A stretch of 28,990 nucleotides of DNA from an uncultured Clostridia bacterium (GCA_934271275.1 CAKQRD010000022.1:1-28990), one strand, 5' to 3'. Counted from the stretch's first letter, positions 7,083-17,600 are shown. Made by a program: numbers and translations. The notes: a model not told the origin generated them from the sequence alone.

Positions 7083-10000
7083 TTACGGAACGGGTATAAC
7101 GAACGCACCCGCGCCCGCCGCAAGCGTCAGCGTAATTTTCCCGCCCGAAGCGTTCACAATCTGCGGAACTCCGTCTATATACACAACTGCGGAAGCGGTA
7201 TTCGTCGTAAGCGTGACCGTGTTCGACTTTGAATTCGCGCACGGATCGTAAGCGTTGGCGACGAGATAGCCGTTCAATTCGTTCTGTTTGAAATGCCCTA
7301 TAAGAGTCGCGTAAGTCGCGCTCGCGGTTATCGCGGAATACGACTTGTCGAGAGCGTCGCCCGCAGGGGTTTTCACAATCTGCGTTCCCTGATAATCGAA
7401 ACTTAAAAGCACGTTTTCAAAACCCTTCACTTCGTTGTTCACGCCGTTTGCCCAAGTGTACAAATCGTTGTATACGAGGGTGTTTGTTTCTGTATTCCAC
7501 GTTACGCACGCGTCCTCATAAGTTTCCGCGTCGTTAAGATTATAAGGCTCGGTATAGACGAAGTAATTAAGGTATTCGTAACCGAAAGCAAGCGCGCAAT
7601 AAACCTGCATACTAATCTGCTCTCTGTTATCTATGCGGTAATAAGACTTCCGATCGCCGTTAAACTTCATAGACTGAATACAAGTTCCCGCAATCAATCC
7701 TTTTTCCTTTGCATATGCGGAAATAATCTGCAAGTTTCTGAAATATCCGTCCACCATAATCGCTTTATCGCCGAAAAGCCAGGTTTCTTTACACTTAAAA
7801 GGATAAGTATCGTAAAGAAGCAATCCGCTTTCGGGAATAAACGAAGCAAACGATTTGAAATACGTTTCGTAATCGTTGCCGATATAGTCGCTTGCGGCAG
7901 CTACCCCGAACAACGCCCCGTTAAGAACGTATTTATCGGGAGTAAGCCCCAAATCTTCTACGAGAAAATTATATATCTTTTTATACGATTCCGTCAAGCT
8001 TATATTCGGTTCGTCGCAGAGCTGAACGCCCGCAAAAAAGTTTTTTCCGCCGTTGGAAGGAATATAACTTTTCAGATTACGAACCGCGCTCGTTAAAAAC
8101 GCTTTGTAATTTTCTTCGTCCGTCGCAACGTTTTCTATCGCGAACGTGCCTTTCATAGAATTTGCAAGCCCGTCTATGGTCACGATAACGGGGCATTTTT
8201 CTCCGTATTCCGCGTAGTACTCCGCCGCCATATCCAGAGCCCAGTACGCGTCGTGCTCGTAGTTCATACCCGCGAACTGTTTTAAGTAAGCTCTGCCGTA
8301 CCAAGCGTTATCCGCACACCAGTATTCAAACCCCGCATCCATATATTTTTTAATATCCGATAAGGTTGCGGACTTGCGGTATTTTACCCACCGGTCGTTG
8401 TTATCCGCGCGGTTATCGTGGATTATTCCGGAAGTCGGTCCGTCGTAAGCGGTCAGTTTAAATTTTTTTTTTGCGTCTACCGAGAGCGCGCCGTTAAGCG
8501 CGGCTTCGGTAAACGCGTTGTTTTCCGTCTGACCGTCCTGCGTATCGGGTACTCCGACAAAGCTCGTTATCTTCCAAGTGCCTTGTATCCAATCTGCGCT
8601 GTCTACGATAAAGAAGAAGTTCCCTCCGTATATCGCCGTATCAACCTCCACGTCAGTCCACGAATTAGCGGTTGCGGCAATAGATTTTTGATTTCCCCAA
8701 GTACTCGTGTAAAGAACTAAATTTATATCGCCGTTCGTCGGGTTATATACCTTAAACGTGATTTTACCGTAACCCGTTACGTCTATCGCCGTTGCCGCGT
8801 GGAAGTCGGTATTTGCGGCGGTCGTGCCGGACAGCGTCCACACCGCGCCGTAAATTTCGTCCGTATCGACGCCGATTGTCGCGGCGTGTCCCGTATCTCT
8901 GCCCGAGGCAAGGTTTGCAGAGTCGTTTGCCGAAACGAGGGTTGTCGCGATAAAGTTTTCGAGAACCTTTTTCTGCGTTTCATTCTCATAACCGTTGTTG
9001 TCGTAAGCGATTTTGGCTACCTCCGAAATACTTCTCGAATTATCTGCGTGAGAATAGTCGGAATAAACGTTGACCGAACTTCCGTCCGCGTAAGTAACGG
9101 TGACGTAAGCCCTCGCCGCAAAATATTTTTTGAAATTCGCTTCCTTCACGTTCTGTAAAACTATGCTGTAAAAGTTTACGCCGTCTCTCACTTCGCTCTT
9201 AAAGCCTTCTGCTCCAGAATATGCGTTTTTGAAGTTCACGCCGTTTTCGGTAAGAGCTTCTATCGTGAATTCGTTTGAGCCGAACAACTCGGGAGCGGAA
9301 AGTATCACGCCGTAAGCCGTCGCTTCGGTATCCGCGTAAGCGTCGAACCTGAGTCCCGGAGTACCCGTAACTCTCACGCTCGCACCCGTTCCCGTTTTAA
9401 CGTAAAGGGTTTTGGCAACCACGGTGACGGCTTCTTCCGTCGCAGCACCGACTATTTCGGCAACGGTTTTATAATACTCTCCGTTATAGAGGAAGCCTAC
9501 GAAATAATTGTCGTTACCGTTAAGAGTTGTTCCGTCGTAGGCAAGAGCTTCCGCACCCGTCGCCAGAGTGTTGCCGCCCTCGTCCGTTATCGTAACCACA
9601 GCCTGCGTTTTATACTTACCGATAAAGCTCGTGATTTTCCAAGTTCCGTTTATCCAGTCCGCACTGTCTATTATAAAGAAGAAGTTTCCGCCGTAAATCG
9701 AAGTATCGACTTCTATGTCCGTCCAACTTTGAGCTTTTGCCGTTATACGTTTGGAATTAGCCCATTTTCCGTCGGGTCCGTACAGCACCAAAACAATATC
9801 CGTACTCGTCGGATTGTAAATCATAAAAGTTACTTTTTCGTAGCCCGTCACGTCTATAACGCTAGCCGCGTGGAAATCGGTATTAGCCGCTTTCGTTCCC
9901 GAAAGAGTCCACACCGAACCGTATGTTTCGTCCGTCGCAACGCCGATCGCCGCCCCGTTTCCGGTATCTCTGCCCGAAGAAAGGCTTGCCGCGCTGTCCG

Positions 10001-11213
10001 CGTTAAGAAGAATACCGTAAACGCTCAACGCTTCTTTAACGGCGGGAATTTTCGCCTGCTTTTCCGCGGAAATAGTCGCCTTTTCCGTCTCGGTTAAAGC
10101 CGTGAAGGAGCTTTCTATTTCTCCGATGATATTTTTGAACTGCGCCGCATATTTATACACGGTATCTTCGGTAATTTCGGAAGTCTCGGGGAGCTTATCT
10201 ATAAAATATTCCACAACGCTCGCGTTATTTATTCCTACAAAGCTTGTAATTTTCCAAACGTCGGAAGCCGTGTCGCTCCCCGACAACATTATATAAATAT
10301 ATCCCGATTTGTCTTCGGTAAAAACGCTCGCGGGAACGGTTATGTTCGTCCATTGTCCTGCGGCAAGCGTTTCCGAAACTCTCGCCCAAGCTTCCCAACC
10401 GCCGTGTATAGTTATTCTTCTATCCACACTGCAAGGATTATAAACGCCGAATACTACTTTTTCGTAACCCGTAACGTCAACCGTCCTGCTCAAATGTAAA
10501 CCCTGCTCGCCATTTTGAGAAACCTGAACGGCGAAAACTTTTCCGTACGTTTCGTCCGCTTCCGCAGTGACCGTTACCGCTCCGCCGTAAGAACAGCTTT
10601 TAGTAAAAGTATCGTTATCGGGAGAGAATAATTTAGTCGAAGATTTCACCCCGACGAAGCTCGTGATTTTCCAAGTTCCGTTTATCCAGTCCGCACTGTC
10701 TATTATAAAGAAGAAGTTTCCGCCGTAAATCGAAGTATCGACTTCTATGTCCGTCCAACTTTGAGCTTTTGCCGTTATACGTTTGGAATTAGCCCATTTT
10801 CCGTCGGGTCCGTACAGCACCAAAACAATATCCGTACTCGTCGGATTGTAAATCATAAAAGTTACTTTTTCGTAGCCCGTCACGTCTATAACGCTAGCCG
10901 CGTGGAAATCGGTATTTGCGGCATTTGTTCCCGAAAGAGTCCATACCGAACCGTACGTTTCGTCGGCGGCAACCCCGATGGTCGCGCCGTTTCCCGTATC
11001 TCTGCCCGATGCAAGCTTATCCGCGCTGTCCGCGTTCAAAAGAACTTCCGTGTTACTCTCGTTCATTACTTCTTTAAGGTATTCTTCGACAAGAATTTCG
11101 CTTATAGCGCTTTCTTCGGCTTTTGCCGTAACGGGCGCGCTTATAAACGTCGCTCCCATCATAAGGCACAAAGCCGCCGCTATGCCGAGTATACCCGTCA
11201 ATATCTTTTTCAT
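7083..11213 (-). CDS. Secreted multi-module protein with binding repeats and a TIM-barrel glycosidase-like domain
   Basis: This 1376-residue protein has a signal peptide (residues 1-32, probable cleavage after AKA). Four beta-sandwich modules follow, each about 130 residues and marked by SGRDTG, DVTGY, YNP and W(K)ITSF: at 58-190, 195-330 (divergent), 401-532 and 758-890. A helical spacer lies near 335-395 and a GLRF-type domain common in clostridial surface proteins at about 540-755. Residues 915-1275 look like a clan GH-A TIM barrel, with LCDEPN (E1068 as candidate acid/base) and YTEPYN (E1222 as candidate nucleophile). A C-terminal beta domain ends the chain. There is no sortase or membrane anchor, so it is probably released. 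A strong GGGAGG site precedes the ATG, and the 37-residue gene ends 19 bases upstream. The glycosidase family is not recognised. Confidence 0.85.
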   Translation of the reverse strand: MKKILTGILGIAAALCLMMGATFISAPVTAKAEESAISEILVEEYLKEVMNESNTEVLLNADSADKLASGRDTGNGATIGVAADETYGSVWTLSGTNAANTDFHAASVIDVTGYEKVTFMIYNPTSTDIVLVLYGPDGKWANSKRITAKAQSWTDIEVDTSIYGGNFFFIIDSADWINGTWKITSFVGVKSSTKLFSPDNDTFTKSCSYGGAVTVTAEADETYGKVFAVQVSQNGEQGLHLSRTVDVTGYEKVVFGVYNPCSVDRRITIHGGWEAWARVSETLAAGQWTNITVPASVFTEDKSGYIYIMLSGSDTASDVWKITSFVGINNASVVEYFIDKLPETSEITEDTVYKYAAQFKNIIGEIESSFTALTETEKATISAEKQAKIPAVKEALSVYGILLNADSAASLSSGRDTGNGAAIGVATDETYGSVWTLSGTKAANTDFHAASVIDVTGYEKVTFMIYNPTSTDIVLVLYGPDGKWANSKRITAKAQSWTDIEVDTSIYGGNFFFIIDSADWINGTWKITSFIGKYKTQAVVTITDEGGNTLATGAEALAYDGTTLNGNDNYFVGFLYNGEYYKTVAEIVGAATEEAVTVVAKTLYVKTGTGASVRVTGTPGLRFDAYADTEATAYGVILSAPELFGSNEFTIEALTENGVNFKNAYSGAEGFKSEVRDGVNFYSIVLQNVKEANFKKYFAARAYVTVTYADGSSVNVYSDYSHADNSRSISEVAKIAYDNNGYENETQKKVLENFIATTLVSANDSANLASGRDTGHAATIGVDTDEIYGAVWTLSGTTAANTDFHAATAIDVTGYGKITFKVYNPTNGDINLVLYTSTWGNQKSIAATANSWTDVEVDTAIYGGNFFFIVDSADWIQGTWKITSFVGVPDTQDGQTENNAFTEAALNGALSVDAKKKFKLTAYDGPTSGIIHDNRADNNDRWVKYRKSATLSDIKKYMDAGFEYWCADNAWYGRAYLKQFAGMNYEHDAYWALDMAAEYYAEYGEKCPVIVTIDGLANSMKGTFAIENVATDEENYKAFLTSAVRNLKSYIPSNGGKNFFAGVQLCDEPNISLTESYKKIYNFLVEDLGLTPDKYVLNGALFGVAAASDYIGNDYETYFKSFASFIPESGLLLYDTYPFKCKETWLFGDKAIMVDGYFRNLQIISAYAKEKGLIAGTCIQSMKFNGDRKSYYRIDNREQISMQVYCALAFGYEYLNYFVYTEPYNLNDAETYEDACVTWNTETNTLVYNDLYTWANGVNNEVKGFENVLLSFDYQGTQIVKTPAGDALDKSYSAITASATYATLIGHFKQNELNGYLVANAYDPCANSKSNTVTLTTNTASAVVYIDGVPQIVNASGGKITLTLAAGAGAFVIPVP
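9625..9884 (-). repeat. Perfect 260-bp repeat, copy 2, in the 1376-residue gene
   Basis: These 260 bases are identical to 10657-10916, exactly 1032 bases away. The block encodes most of the third binding module. The sequence diverges directly outside both ends. Confidence 0.95.
10657..10916 (-). repeat. Perfect 260-bp repeat, copy 1, in the 1376-residue gene
   Basis: This block is identical to 9625-9884 and encodes most of the first binding module. Because the offset of 1032 bases is 344 codons, recombination between the copies would remove or add 344 residues without changing frame. Confidence 0.95.
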
Positions 11214-11232
11214 TTTTTCTCCCTCCCTGTTC

Positions 11233-11346
11233 CTATAAACCTAAATTAAAATCGTCGTCGAAATTGTTATCCGGCGTTGACATAACGATTATATCCTGTC
11301 CGTTATCGGGCAGAAAGGTGAGTTCGGGTGCTTCGTATTTTCCCAT
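11233..11346 (-). CDS. 37-residue acidic small protein upstream of the secreted glycosidase-like gene
   Basis: This frame encodes a 37-residue peptide beginning MGKYEAPELTFLPDNGQ and ending with the acidic tail NNFDDDFNLGL. An AGGAGGA site at 11357-11363 lies ten bases before the ATG and there is a possible promoter further upstream, so translation is credible. The stop is 19 bases before the ATG of the 1376-residue secreted protein, suggesting one transcript. From memory, short clostridial peptides with a Y-x-x-P start, a central DII and a Ser/Asp-rich end are often seen near surface-protein genes, but they have no known function. It has no signal peptide or membrane helix. A leader peptide, a chaperone for secretion or a signalling peptide are all open options. 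Confidence 0.7.
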   Translation of the reverse strand: MGKYEAPELTFLPDNGQDIIVMSTPDNNFDDDFNLGL

Positions 11347-11383
11347 TTTTACAGAATCCTCCTGTAAACTTTTTATCTTAAAT

Positions 11384-11412
11384 ATTGTATCACCTGAATC
11401 GGGCTTTGACCA
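11384..11412 (-). promoter_or_regulatory. Possible promoter for the small gene and the secreted protein
   Basis: On the minus strand TGGTCA (11412-11407, four of six consensus bases) is 17 bases from TACAAT (11389-11384). The start would fall near 11377, giving a 30-base leader that contains the AGGAGGA site. The -35 match is weak. Confidence 0.4.
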
Positions 11413-11460
11413 TTGCTAAAATAGCCCTTTTTATGTAGTTTTACGCCCTTTTCGGGCTTC

Positions 11461-14400
11461 TTATATAATTTTAAGCGTTACTATCTCGAACGGCTTTATA
11501 TCGAACCTTATTATTCCGTTATCCGTTTCCGCTTCTTTTACAACGTTTTCGGAAAGGTCGCAGACATATGCTTTTTTCATCGGCAAGCCGTAAAAAATTT
11601 CCGCGATTTTCGTTTCCTTAAAGGCTTCGTACGCCCTTATTATAATTCCGTTTTCGTCTTCCGATTTTTTCACCGTTTCCGCGAATACCCCGCGCGTTTT
11701 GGATTCCGCCATAGAGAATCTTTCGGGCAAATCGCCGTCGTGCTTTTCAATATCCCTCGCAATCAGACCGCGGTTAAGGACGTACGCCTTTTCGATAATT
11801 CCCGCCGTTCTGAAATCGCCAGCGTGCGGCACGAGAGAATAGGTAAACTGCGGAATATCCTCGGAAGCCTCGTAGTAAGGGAAGCTTCCGCACTTTGCTA
11901 TCGTCATCGTAAGCACGTTATCCTCCGCACCGAAGCCGTATTTGCCGTCGTTCAAAAGCGCCGCGCCGTAGTCGTTTTCCGCCATATCCACCCATTTCTG
12001 CCCCGCGCACTCGAACCTTGCGGAATCCCACGAGGTGTTTCTCGAAGTGCTTCTTTCAACGTTGCCGAACTGTATATCGTAAGTCGCCTTGTCTACGAGT
12101 AGATTAAACGGAAATCTTACTTTTAAAAGCTGATTTTTTTCGTTCCAGCTCACGTCCGTAACGAAATCTATTCTGTCAAGCCCGTCGTACAGACAAACCC
12201 TCTGCGTTACGACGGATTTCCCGTATTTGCGGGTTATGATAAAGCCCGCCGCCGCGCCGTTTCTATACTCCGAAAACTCCGCCTTTTTCTCGAAAAAGTA
12301 CTCTTTTTGCGCGTGATAAGGCGCAATTTCCCAGTTGTCGTATTCATACGGCATATCCTCGTAAACGCGCAATTCGTTAAGCTTTTCGCCCGTCTTTACG
12401 ACCTCGCGCCCCGCGCGCTTATCGAACAGCGAAATTATATTGCCGTATTCATCGAACCTCACGCGGTAAATATCGCTTTCCATTACGCAATTTTCGATTT
12501 TTATCGTCTGCACTTCGCTCTGCTTCTTATCCGTGCTTTTTATCACCTTATATCCGAACGCGGGAACGCCCTTAACGACGCGTATTTCCCCGTCCGAAAC
12601 GATAGTTCCTTCCGCGGTAAAGCCGTTGGGATTAATAACCAGCGTTCCGCCGCTCGTAGAAACGTTTTCCGCGATTTTCTCTATCGCACGGCTTTGAATT
12701 TCTTCCGTTTCGTCAAAAATTTCTTTGAACTGCTCGTCGCTGTCCTCGTAAACTTTTTTTATCGCAGACCCCGGCAGAATATCGTGGAACTGATTGAGAA
12801 GAAGAAGCTTCCACAGCCCTTCAAGCTCGTCCTTATCGTACATCGCGCCCGAGACTTTACTCGAAAAAGCCGATAAAAACTCGGCGTTCATAACGGCGAA
12901 TTCGCCCTTTCTGTTGTTCTTTTTTATTCTCGGCACCGAAGTAAGCGTTCCTCTGTGATATTCGAAATACAGCTCTCCGTTCCATTTGGGGCGGCGTTTC
13001 AGCTCGCCTGCCGTGCGGTTAAAGTTCGATTCTATTTCGTCCAAGGTCTCCCTTAACGTGGCGAGCCGCGTTTTCGGCATTCCCGCAACGCCCAGAGCAA
13101 ATCTTTTTTCGTTTTCGAGCATTTCACGCGTAGGTCCGCCGCCGCCGTCTCCGTAACCGTAGCTCAAAAGGGTTACGGCGTTAAATTCCTTCGGCTCGAA
13201 GCGATGCCACGTTCCGAGAACGGCTTTCGCGTCGATAGGACCTGTATAGGTCGTATACGTTTTATCGTACACGCCCGCGCGCGGATCGCAGTCGCAGGTG
13301 GAAATAAAGTACGCGAAAACCTTGCTCCCGTCTATTCCCTGCCACTCGAACGCGTCGTAAGGCATACGGTCTGTATCGTTCCAACCGATTTTTGCGGTTA
13401 CGAAACGATTTATCCCGCTTTTTTTCATTATCTGCGGAAGCGCGGCGGAATAACCGAAAACGTCGGGTTCCCACACGCATGAACAGTCCGCGCCGAATTC
13501 GTCTTTAAAAAACTTTTTGCCGTAATAAATTTGCCTGACCAGACTTTCTCCCGAGGTAAGATTGCAATCCGCTTCAAGCCACATCGCACCGTCAAGCTCC
13601 CATCTGCCTTCTTTCACCTTCTCTTTGATTTTTCCGTAAAGCTCGGGGTTTCTTTCTTTCAAAAAAGCGAAAAGCTGCGGCTGGCTCATCATAAACTTAT
13701 ATTCGGGGTACTCTTCCATAAGTTTTAGAACCGTGGCGAAGCTCCGCACCGTTTTCTGCTTGGTCTGTTCCTCGTCCCAAAGCCACGCCACGTCTATATG
13801 CGTATGCCCCACGCAATTCACCACGGGACAATTCCCGCTATACTTTCCGAAATAGTTTTCCTTAAGATATTCCCGCGCCGCTTTCAAGGAGAAAATAAAA
13901 TTTTCATCGTAAGGATTCCTGAAATCAATCAGATTCATCGCACGTTCCAGATGATACTTTGTTAAAACGTATTCGTCGGTTTTTTCGAGCAGAAGCTTCA
14001 TGGCGGATAAGACGGCGGCAAAATCGTAATACGCGTCCTTTACGAGTTCGTTTTCGTATCTTATCGAAAAACGCAGCGGCAAAGAACGCTCGAAAAGATG
14101 GGTATAAAAAATCAGATCCGCTTCGTATTCGCCTTCCTTCAGAAGCACTTCGGCGTGATTTATGTCTATCCCCTGCGCAAGCTCTCCGTTAAGCTTTAAT
14201 ATGCCTTGCGGTCTTATCGTACTCGGCACTCCTCCGATAAAGGTTTCCGCACAAAAATAAGCCTTTTCTGCGGGCGGTATCTCGCCCGTTGAAAATTTCA
14301 TCTTAAATCGATAATATTTTTCCGTTTCAAAAAGAGTATGCGGCTCGGGAAACGGCAGAAAATCCCCGTCGTTTCCATAAAATTCGCCTTTTTCGTTCAC

Positions 14401-14505
14401 TTTATCCGAATACGTCGCCGAAATCGGCGTTCTTTTTACCGTTCTTAATGCGTTCAGTCTGTTCACTACCGTCGAAAGCTTTTCTTCTACGTTGATTTTA
14501 AGCAT
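11461..14505 (-). CDS. GH38 alpha-mannosidase, cytoplasmic
   Basis: This 1014-residue protein is a full-length family 38 alpha-mannosidase, a retaining zinc enzyme that removes alpha-mannose. The metal motif GHTHIDVAWLW is at 233-243 (ligands H236 and D238), the nucleophile D348 is in WEPDVFGYS, and H573 in LNQFHDILPGS supplies the last ligand. An N-terminal beta domain and the long C-terminal beta domains of the family are present, so it looks complete. There is no signal peptide, so it acts on imported mannosides. The ATG has GGAG about ten bases upstream. It sits 138 bases after the 1508-residue lipoprotein gene, with a hairpin in between. Confidence 0.95.
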   Translation of the reverse strand: MLKINVEEKLSTVVNRLNALRTVKRTPISATYSDKVNEKGEFYGNDGDFLPFPEPHTLFETEKYYRFKMKFSTGEIPPAEKAYFCAETFIGGVPSTIRPQGILKLNGELAQGIDINHAEVLLKEGEYEADLIFYTHLFERSLPLRFSIRYENELVKDAYYDFAAVLSAMKLLLEKTDEYVLTKYHLERAMNLIDFRNPYDENFIFSLKAAREYLKENYFGKYSGNCPVVNCVGHTHIDVAWLWDEEQTKQKTVRSFATVLKLMEEYPEYKFMMSQPQLFAFLKERNPELYGKIKEKVKEGRWELDGAMWLEADCNLTSGESLVRQIYYGKKFFKDEFGADCSCVWEPDVFGYSAALPQIMKKSGINRFVTAKIGWNDTDRMPYDAFEWQGIDGSKVFAYFISTCDCDPRAGVYDKTYTTYTGPIDAKAVLGTWHRFEPKEFNAVTLLSYGYGDGGGGPTREMLENEKRFALGVAGMPKTRLATLRETLDEIESNFNRTAGELKRRPKWNGELYFEYHRGTLTSVPRIKKNNRKGEFAVMNAEFLSAFSSKVSGAMYDKDELEGLWKLLLLNQFHDILPGSAIKKVYEDSDEQFKEIFDETEEIQSRAIEKIAENVSTSGGTLVINPNGFTAEGTIVSDGEIRVVKGVPAFGYKVIKSTDKKQSEVQTIKIENCVMESDIYRVRFDEYGNIISLFDKRAGREVVKTGEKLNELRVYEDMPYEYDNWEIAPYHAQKEYFFEKKAEFSEYRNGAAAGFIITRKYGKSVVTQRVCLYDGLDRIDFVTDVSWNEKNQLLKVRFPFNLLVDKATYDIQFGNVERSTSRNTSWDSARFECAGQKWVDMAENDYGAALLNDGKYGFGAEDNVLTMTIAKCGSFPYYEASEDIPQFTYSLVPHAGDFRTAGIIEKAYVLNRGLIARDIEKHDGDLPERFSMAESKTRGVFAETVKKSEDENGIIIRAYEAFKETKIAEIFYGLPMKKAYVCDLSENVVKEAETDNGIIRFDIKPFEIVTLKII

Positions 14506-14581
14506 ATCGTTGCTCCGTTTTATACTTTTTTCTTTTCCCCGCTCAAAAGACTTTTGCGGCCTCCCCTGCGGGTTTTAGTCA

Positions 14582-14617
14582 AAGCGGTTCGGAAAATTTT
14601 CTCTTCCCGAGCCGCTT
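14582..14617 (-). terminator. Hairpin after the 1508-residue lipoprotein gene
   Basis: Bases 14582-14592 pair with 14607-14617 (11 bp, one G-U). It begins 27 bases past the lipoprotein stop on the minus strand. The tail (TTTGACTAAAA) is a poor T-run, so it may be a weak terminator or an mRNA-stabilising stem between this gene and GH38. Confidence 0.5.
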
Positions 14618-14643
14618 GCCGTTAAATATTTTCTTATGCCGAC

Positions 14644-17600
14644 TTACGCGTTTTCCGCAGGAATCGCCGTAAAGCTCGTCACTTTCCACTCTCCCGCAAT
14701 TCCCTCGGGGTTGTTCGCTATTACGATAAAGAAGCTGCCGCCGTAAACCGAGGCGTCGACTTCTATTTCCGTCCACTCGCCCGCCGCCGCTTTTATTACG
14801 AGGCTCGAACCCCAGCTCCTGGTATAAAGGACCAAAGACACCTCGTGATCGGTAGGATTATATACGCTGAAAACTATCTTTCCGTAACCGGTTACGTCTA
14901 TATCCTTAGCCGCGTGGAAATCGGTCGTAGCTCCCGTAACGTTCAACGTCCACACGGAGCCGTACGTTTCGTCCGTCGCTACTCCGATAGCCGAAGCGAC
15001 TCCCGTATCTCTGCCCGAAGAAAGGTTCGCCGCATCCGAAGCGTCCGCCACGACTTTGGTTTTGATTTTTTCCTTCGGCGTGCCGACTACCGCGGATATT
15101 TTCCATTCGCCCGCAACGCTTTCCGCCGCGGTGGCGATAAGATAAATCTTACCCTCGTCGCCTTGAACGAAAACGCTTCTGTCGAAAGCTATTTCCGTCC
15201 AACCGTTTGCGGCAAGGTCGCAGGAATACAATCCCCAAGCAGTATACCCGCCGTGAATATTAAGCCTTACGACCGAATCCGTCGGATTATATATCGCGAA
15301 GTTAAAGCCGTAATAATCGCCGAGGTCTGCTATCGTTATAACGTAGCTTTGCTCCTTAACGTTATCGGTCTTTACGGAGAATACGTCGCCGTACTTCTCG
15401 TCGAAAACCGAAGAAACCGTCAGAGCGTTGCCGTAGTCCCACTTGGCAATCGTGCCGTTCGCGGGCGAAAACGCCACGCCGTAACCCTCCGCAGCTTTAA
15501 CGCACGCAACAAGCTTATCCGCGTTTTTAACCTTCTCCCGCAGCTCTTCGGAAAGAGAATCGAAGGCGTTTCTCGCGTACATTGTCATAATAAAGTCCTG
15601 CTTCTCTTCTATCGCTTCGGGTGCGGGAAGCGCTTCTATAAGCCTTTCGACCTTTTCATACAAACCTCTTTCGAGAGATTCTATCGCCTTGACGCACGCG
15701 TCGAGCTTATCCGCGTTGTAAACGAGTTTTTTAACCGCTTCGGGAAGAGAATCGTAGCTCGCTTTCGCCGCAAAAATTTCCGTTTTCGCGCCGAAATCCT
15801 TTATACTTTTTGCTTCCGGCAGGGCGGCGATTTTCGCTATCGTTTCCTCCGCAAGTTCTTCGTTCAACTTCTGCTCCGTAACGCCTATAATTGCACTCAC
15901 ATTTATAACGCAGTCGAAAACTTTTTCAAGATCCGGTATCGTCAGAACGATATATATTTTGTCTGTATCGGATACGGAGAACCATTCCGAAGAAACTTCA
16001 ATCGTATTCCATTCGCCTGCTTTTAAGCGCGAGGAATATAAGCCCCAGCCCTCGTTATATCCGCCGTGAACGTTGATTAAAACTTCCTCGTCCAACGGAT
16101 TGTATATCGAAAGAGCATAGCTTGCGTATTCCGCCGCGTTCTCCCTCGTCACGGAAAACGATTGCTCCCGTACCGAGCCGAAAGTCAGCGCGTAAATTTT
16201 ACCGAAATAATCGTCCGCGGCCTCCGCAACGGAATAATCCGTGCCGTAATCCCATCTGCCGAAGGGATTTTCGGTAAATTCCGCGGCTATTCCGAAACCG
16301 CTGATTTTTTCTACGCACGCGGCAAGTTTTGCGTAATTTTTCACCTGCGCTTTACCGTCCTCGGTCAAGCCGTCGTAAAACGCCTTAACGCCTATTATTC
16401 TTATTACGTCCTCTCTTTCCCGTACCGAAACGGCGGAAGGAAGAGCTTCTATCATAATATCCGCGAGAAGAGGATCGAACTCGCCGAGTTTTTTCTTCAA
16501 TTCTTCGAGCTTATCTTTGCCGACGACGAGCGTTCTCACCTCTTCGGGCGCATTGTCGTAAGTGTTCGCGCAGGCGATTATTTTGCCGCGGTACTCCGCA
16601 AAATCCTCCGCCTTCAAATCTCCCGCTTCGGGAAGAGCCGCTATCCTTTCGGAAAGAGCATCCGCCTCATCCGATATAATTCTTTCGATTGCGACAAGAC
16701 AAGCTTTCAGCTTTTCCGCGTTCGTCACGAACGGTTTAACCGCTTCGGGAAGAGAACCGTAGCTTGCTTTCGCCGCGTACACCTGCGTTTTCGCGCTTAA
16801 ATCCTTAATTTCGTTCGCAGAAGGAAGTACGTTTATAAGCCGAACGGTTTCTTCCGCGAGCATTTCGTTATATTTCTCGACGGTAATTCCCACGAAGCTC
16901 GTAACGAGCCACGTTCCCGTCGTTACGGGGTGAGTTTTATCGCCATCGAAATTGACGCCCGCGCCGTTAAGAACGAAATACACGTCGTCCTCCGAATAAT
17001 ATCCGTTCACGGGAACGGTGACTTTCGTCCAGACGGAATCCGCAAGTCCGCATTCGACCATATATTCGCCTCCGAGCCAGACAACTTCCGACGCGCCGTA
17101 ATCGTTTCTGAACACGCCGAGCGCGTTGCGATAAGCGCCCGTATCGTTCCTGACGTAGAACGTAACCGCCGCGATGCCCTTGGTATCGAGTCTGCCGTAC
17201 GGTTTGAACGAAGCCTGCCCGCCGGTATAAGGCTTACTGACCTTTATCGCGAACGCGCCGCCGTAATTTCCGTCGGCAACGCTTCTCACCTCGCTGTCGT
17301 TCGTATAATATCCGGGGGCGGGATCGGTCAGAAGGCTTTCGCCGAGCGCGTCGTATAGCGAGACGTACCCGTCAGCCTTTTTAAGGTATTTCTCGTATTT
17401 TTTAAGAGTTTCCTCCGAAATCGCCGTTTTATCTTCTCCGAGCGTTTCGTAAACGCTTTTAGCCGTGAGAACGGTAAAGATTATTTCGTCAGAATCGGTC
17501 TTATTATCCAAAGAGTTTACAAGCCCCTCGAAGATTTTCGCGCTTCTCAATATGCGGGAAGCGGCTTCCTCGCACCGTTCGAGCTTTTCGACGTTTTCCA

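Noticed and set aside
11401..11457. Short hairpins (GGGCT/AGCCC and GCCC/GGGC) after GH38
   Set aside because: The stems are only four to five pairs and the clear T-run is on the plus strand, where no gene ends. Too weak to call a GH38 terminator.
14845..16026. Long plus-strand open frame of 393 codons
   Set aside because: It is antisense to the 1508-residue lipoprotein, has arginine-rich low-complexity content typical of a shadow frame, and lacks a ribosome binding site or recognisable domain.
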